64,000 nucleotides of DNA from Muraenolepis orangiensis (lineage: Eukaryota; Chordata; Actinopteri; Gadiformes; Muraenolepididae). A program made the translations under genes and the position numbers. Positions 61,967 through 64,000 of this stretch are shown one piece after another (position 1 is the stretch's first letter; each line of letters opens with the position of its first letter). The notes under the pieces were generated by a model. That model made no database searches, was not told where the DNA came from, and worked only from the letters and a program-made list of their open reading frames with translations. The DNA lies in contig CM051001.1 of assembly GCA_027704905.1 (NCBI GenBank), positions 28,137,066 through 28,201,065 on the forward strand, in the 5' to 3' direction.

Positions 61967-62065
61967 CAGTGGTTCCCAAACTGGGGGTTGCGCTCCCTTG
62001 GGGGCCCGGAGTTATGACGGGGGGGGGGGGGGGGCACGCCGAGGCTAAACGTTTGGGCACCCCTG
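61967..62065. mobile_element. 99-bp hAT-type MITE with near-perfect 8-bp TSD
   Basis: Starts CAGTGGTTCCCAAACTGG and ends GTTTGGGCACCCCTG (terminal inverted repeats with mismatches). It is flanked by CTTTAGCT (61959-61966) and CTTTAACT (62066-62073), 7 of 8 matching. Only the two termini and a G-homopolymer remain. Confidence 0.8.
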
Positions 62066-62073
62066 CTTTAACT

Positions 62074-62544
62074 TGACGCTAGCCATGTGGATTGTTGTAG
62101 ATCTATGTATTATATATCAGGTGCATGTGGAGGTGTATATCCTTGAGTGTGAAGCTATAATTTAAACTGGTGATTTCCTTAAATCAGTTTATAAATTGCC
62201 ACGGCTGCTCTGAGGCCTCTCTCCTGATGACAAATGTTATCTCAAGGATTTGACACCAGTCTACTGTGCCATGAAACCCCATACTCCATACACACAAGCT
62301 GTCTGTTGCTTGGTGTGTGTGTGTGTGTGTCTCTGTGTGTGTATGCGTGTGTGTGTGTGTGTGTGTGTTTGTTTGTGTGTGCATGGGTTTAGAGTTAGTA
62401 TATGGACACAGTGGCTCGAAGAGCTCTGTGTAAACACGCTCTCTCTGTTCACTGTTTATCCTCACCTGAGCCAGAGGCACCGGATTGGGGAAACAGAGAC
62501 AGGCAGGAGCCGACCCACAAAACAAACTCACCTCATGGTAGCTG
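62074..62544. other. Intergenic DNA with a (TG)n block
   Basis: TG-rich sequence at 62313-62380; otherwise nothing recognised. Confidence 0.5.
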
Positions 62545-62635
62545 GTAGGTTAATACAACAGGACACAGAGAGGTTAATACAACAGGACACAGAAAGAGGT
62601 TAATACAACAATACAACAGGACACAGAGAGGTTAA
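62545..62635. repeat. GGTTAATACAACAGGACACA tandem repeat
   Basis: Four units of about 25 bp with small indels. Confidence 0.9.
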
Positions 62636-62984
62636 AAAAAGAGCTGGAACTGTATAAATAATGTACATTGATTATATGATTTGACAGCAGCCTTCATCCA
62701 CCTCCATCAGCGGGTTGTTTTGATGACGGAGGACCACCTGCCGCTGCGTTAGCGCTGCAATCGGCTTCCCCCGCGACATCAGATACTCCTGTGGAAACGG
62801 GTCTTCTAGAAGGCTCTATCGGCATAGGGCGCCTACAGTCTGTCTGAGACGGGAGATGGGGATGCTGCCTGTACCGGTTGATGCTGTTATGGAAGTTAAT
62901 CTTTGGTTTGTAAATACATCTATAAATGTTCGCACTGTGTAATGAGTAATGTCTTGACAAGGAGTATATCAATTATGGGAATTA

Positions 62985-63222
62985 AGGACCTCCGCCATCC
63001 AAGAAGGACCGGAGGTTAAGTTTTCACACCTGTTTGTCTGTCTGTCTGTTTGTTAGTAAGATAACTTCAATAGTTATGTACAGAATTGGACAAAACTTGG
63101 TGGTTGGATTCATTTTGGGCATTGAGCATTGACGATTTTGGAGCAAATCAGGATCCGAATCTGGATCCAGGAGACTTTTGAGTGTGGCGGAGGTATGGGC
63201 TCCTCTGAGGGCCCTCTCGTTC
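62985..63222 (+). mobile_element. MITE/SINE-like dispersed repeat, longest copy, with inverted ends
   Basis: Begins ACCTCCGCC and ends GGCGGAGGT, inverted 9-mers about 200 bp apart, with ACAAAACTTGGTGGTTGGAT and the GGATCC pair inside. A (GTCT)n run sits near 63040. It provides the fullest model of the family seen at 25600, 35343 and 59085. The inverted ends suggest a DNA-transposon origin. Confidence 0.7.
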
Positions 63223-63223
63223 T

Positions 63224-63300
63224 GATTATTAGATTAGATTAGATTCAAATATATTGTCATTGTACAGCACAAGTACAGTACAGCGAAAATAATTATGTAA
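63224..63300 (-). mobile_element. LINE 3' tail, minus strand
   Basis: Three ATTAGATTAG units followed by CAAATATATTGTCATTGTAC and AGTACAGTACAGCGAAAATA, matching 47690-47735. Confidence 0.6.
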
Positions 63301-64000
63301 TTAGTACTGCGGTCTGTGACAGACACATCAGTTTTGTGGCTTTGTCTGATTGACACCTGTCACACCAATCAGGTGTTGGACTGTACCAATTGTGTGGAAG
63401 TAAGGAAGGGGGGGGTCGGGGGAGGGTGTGTTATTGGTAAACTGCCAACTCAACAGGGGGAAATTGTTGTAGACCTTTTGTGAGAAGTGGATTATTGTTA
63501 TCGATTACTTTCCCCTAATCGGTCAACATTGAAAAAGGGCGGTGTGTTCTTGTCTCGGTACAGTAATAACTCTTTGAAATGGTCCGAGTAAATATCTGGG
63601 GAGGCGTGTTATCTCCGGGCAGACTTTAATTGGGAGTGTGTGGTGGACGGGGAGATTAACTCGGTGTGACACATACTAATGGCGGCTCATTTGAGGCCGG
63701 TGTCGCGGTTCTGCGTTCAGCCGGACACCGAGCAGGGAGATGGAGAGGATTGCGTCGGACGAGAGGAAGTCGTTAAGCTACTGTCTGCTGAGCAGCACTG
63801 CCAACATGGCTGCTCCGCTAATTACATCCTCTTCCTCCCCACCCCACCCCCACCTCCACCCAACCCCCACCCAACACCCAATGGGTGCTGGTCCATCTGC
63901 TAAGTTTAGGTAATGAGGATACGTTAAGTTACAGTAAGGTGAGGTTCAGTAATAAGTTATGGTAATGTGGATACGTTAAGTTAAACTAAGGTGAGGTTCA
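63301..64000. other. Right end of window, no gene recognised
   Basis: Contains a C-rich CCACCC tract at 63836-63885 and two copies of a roughly 53-bp unit with GGATACGTTAAGTTA and AAGGTGAGGTTCA at 63910-64000, running off the window. A 74-codon open frame at 63679-63903 has no recognised motif and ends in the C-rich tract. Confidence 0.5.

Noticed and set aside
63679..63903. 74-codon open frame at the right edge
   Set aside because: There is no motif, it ends in a C-rich simple tract, and it may be chance. A continuation beyond the window cannot be judged.

Overview
This is a teleost-like vertebrate genomic window. It holds spliced exons with GT/AG junctions, very long dinucleotide microsatellites, tRNA-derived SINE sequence, non-LTR retrotransposons and hAT-type DNA transposons typical of fish genomes. 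No species is assigned. I recognise one host gene: pcgf3 (Polycomb group RING finger 3) on the + strand. Its eight coding exons splice without a frame break into a 240-residue protein (13664-26560), preceded by one or two non-coding exons and followed by a probable 4.4 kb 3' UTR.

Layout. 1-330: retrotransposon tails. 540-1070: CpG-rich promoter region with a perfect NRF1-type site and a candidate first exon. 759-12765: intron 1, about 12 kb, holding microsatellites, a decayed LINE, a SINE head and minisatellites. 12766-26560: exon 2 and the coding exons, with repeats pressed directly against several splice sites. 26561-about 30930: 3' UTR ending at AATAAA. 31000-64000: intergenic DNA with no host gene I can identify. 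The intergenic part holds many minisatellites; two hAT elements with perfect 8-bp target duplications (38336-39181 and 42311-43535, the second nested in a LINE); a 99-bp hAT-type MITE (61967-62065); two MITE-like elements in inverted orientation, each carrying a 60-bp tandem array (48552-49199, 52379-53325); a degenerate L2/CR1-like LINE (55381-59055) flanked by a 19-bp direct repeat; and kilobase-scale homopurine/homopyrimidine tracts.

How the parts relate. The PCGF3 protein would act in the nucleus as the RING partner of RING1/RNF2 in a variant PRC1 complex (PRC1.3). The most interesting local structure is the microsatellites at its splice junctions: (TG)n abuts the acceptors of exons 3 and 8, (CA)n abuts the donors of exons 4 and 5, and CT repeats supply the pyrimidine tracts of exons 2, 6 and 9. 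In the pre-mRNA the (UG)n before exon 3 is complementary to the (CA)n after exons 4 and 5, so the RING-coding exons sit inside a potential RNA loop. Exon 2 also carries an ATG in frame with the main start, which would add eight residues. I found no evidence for a wholly new multi-gene system. Nearly all long open frames here are translated repeats.
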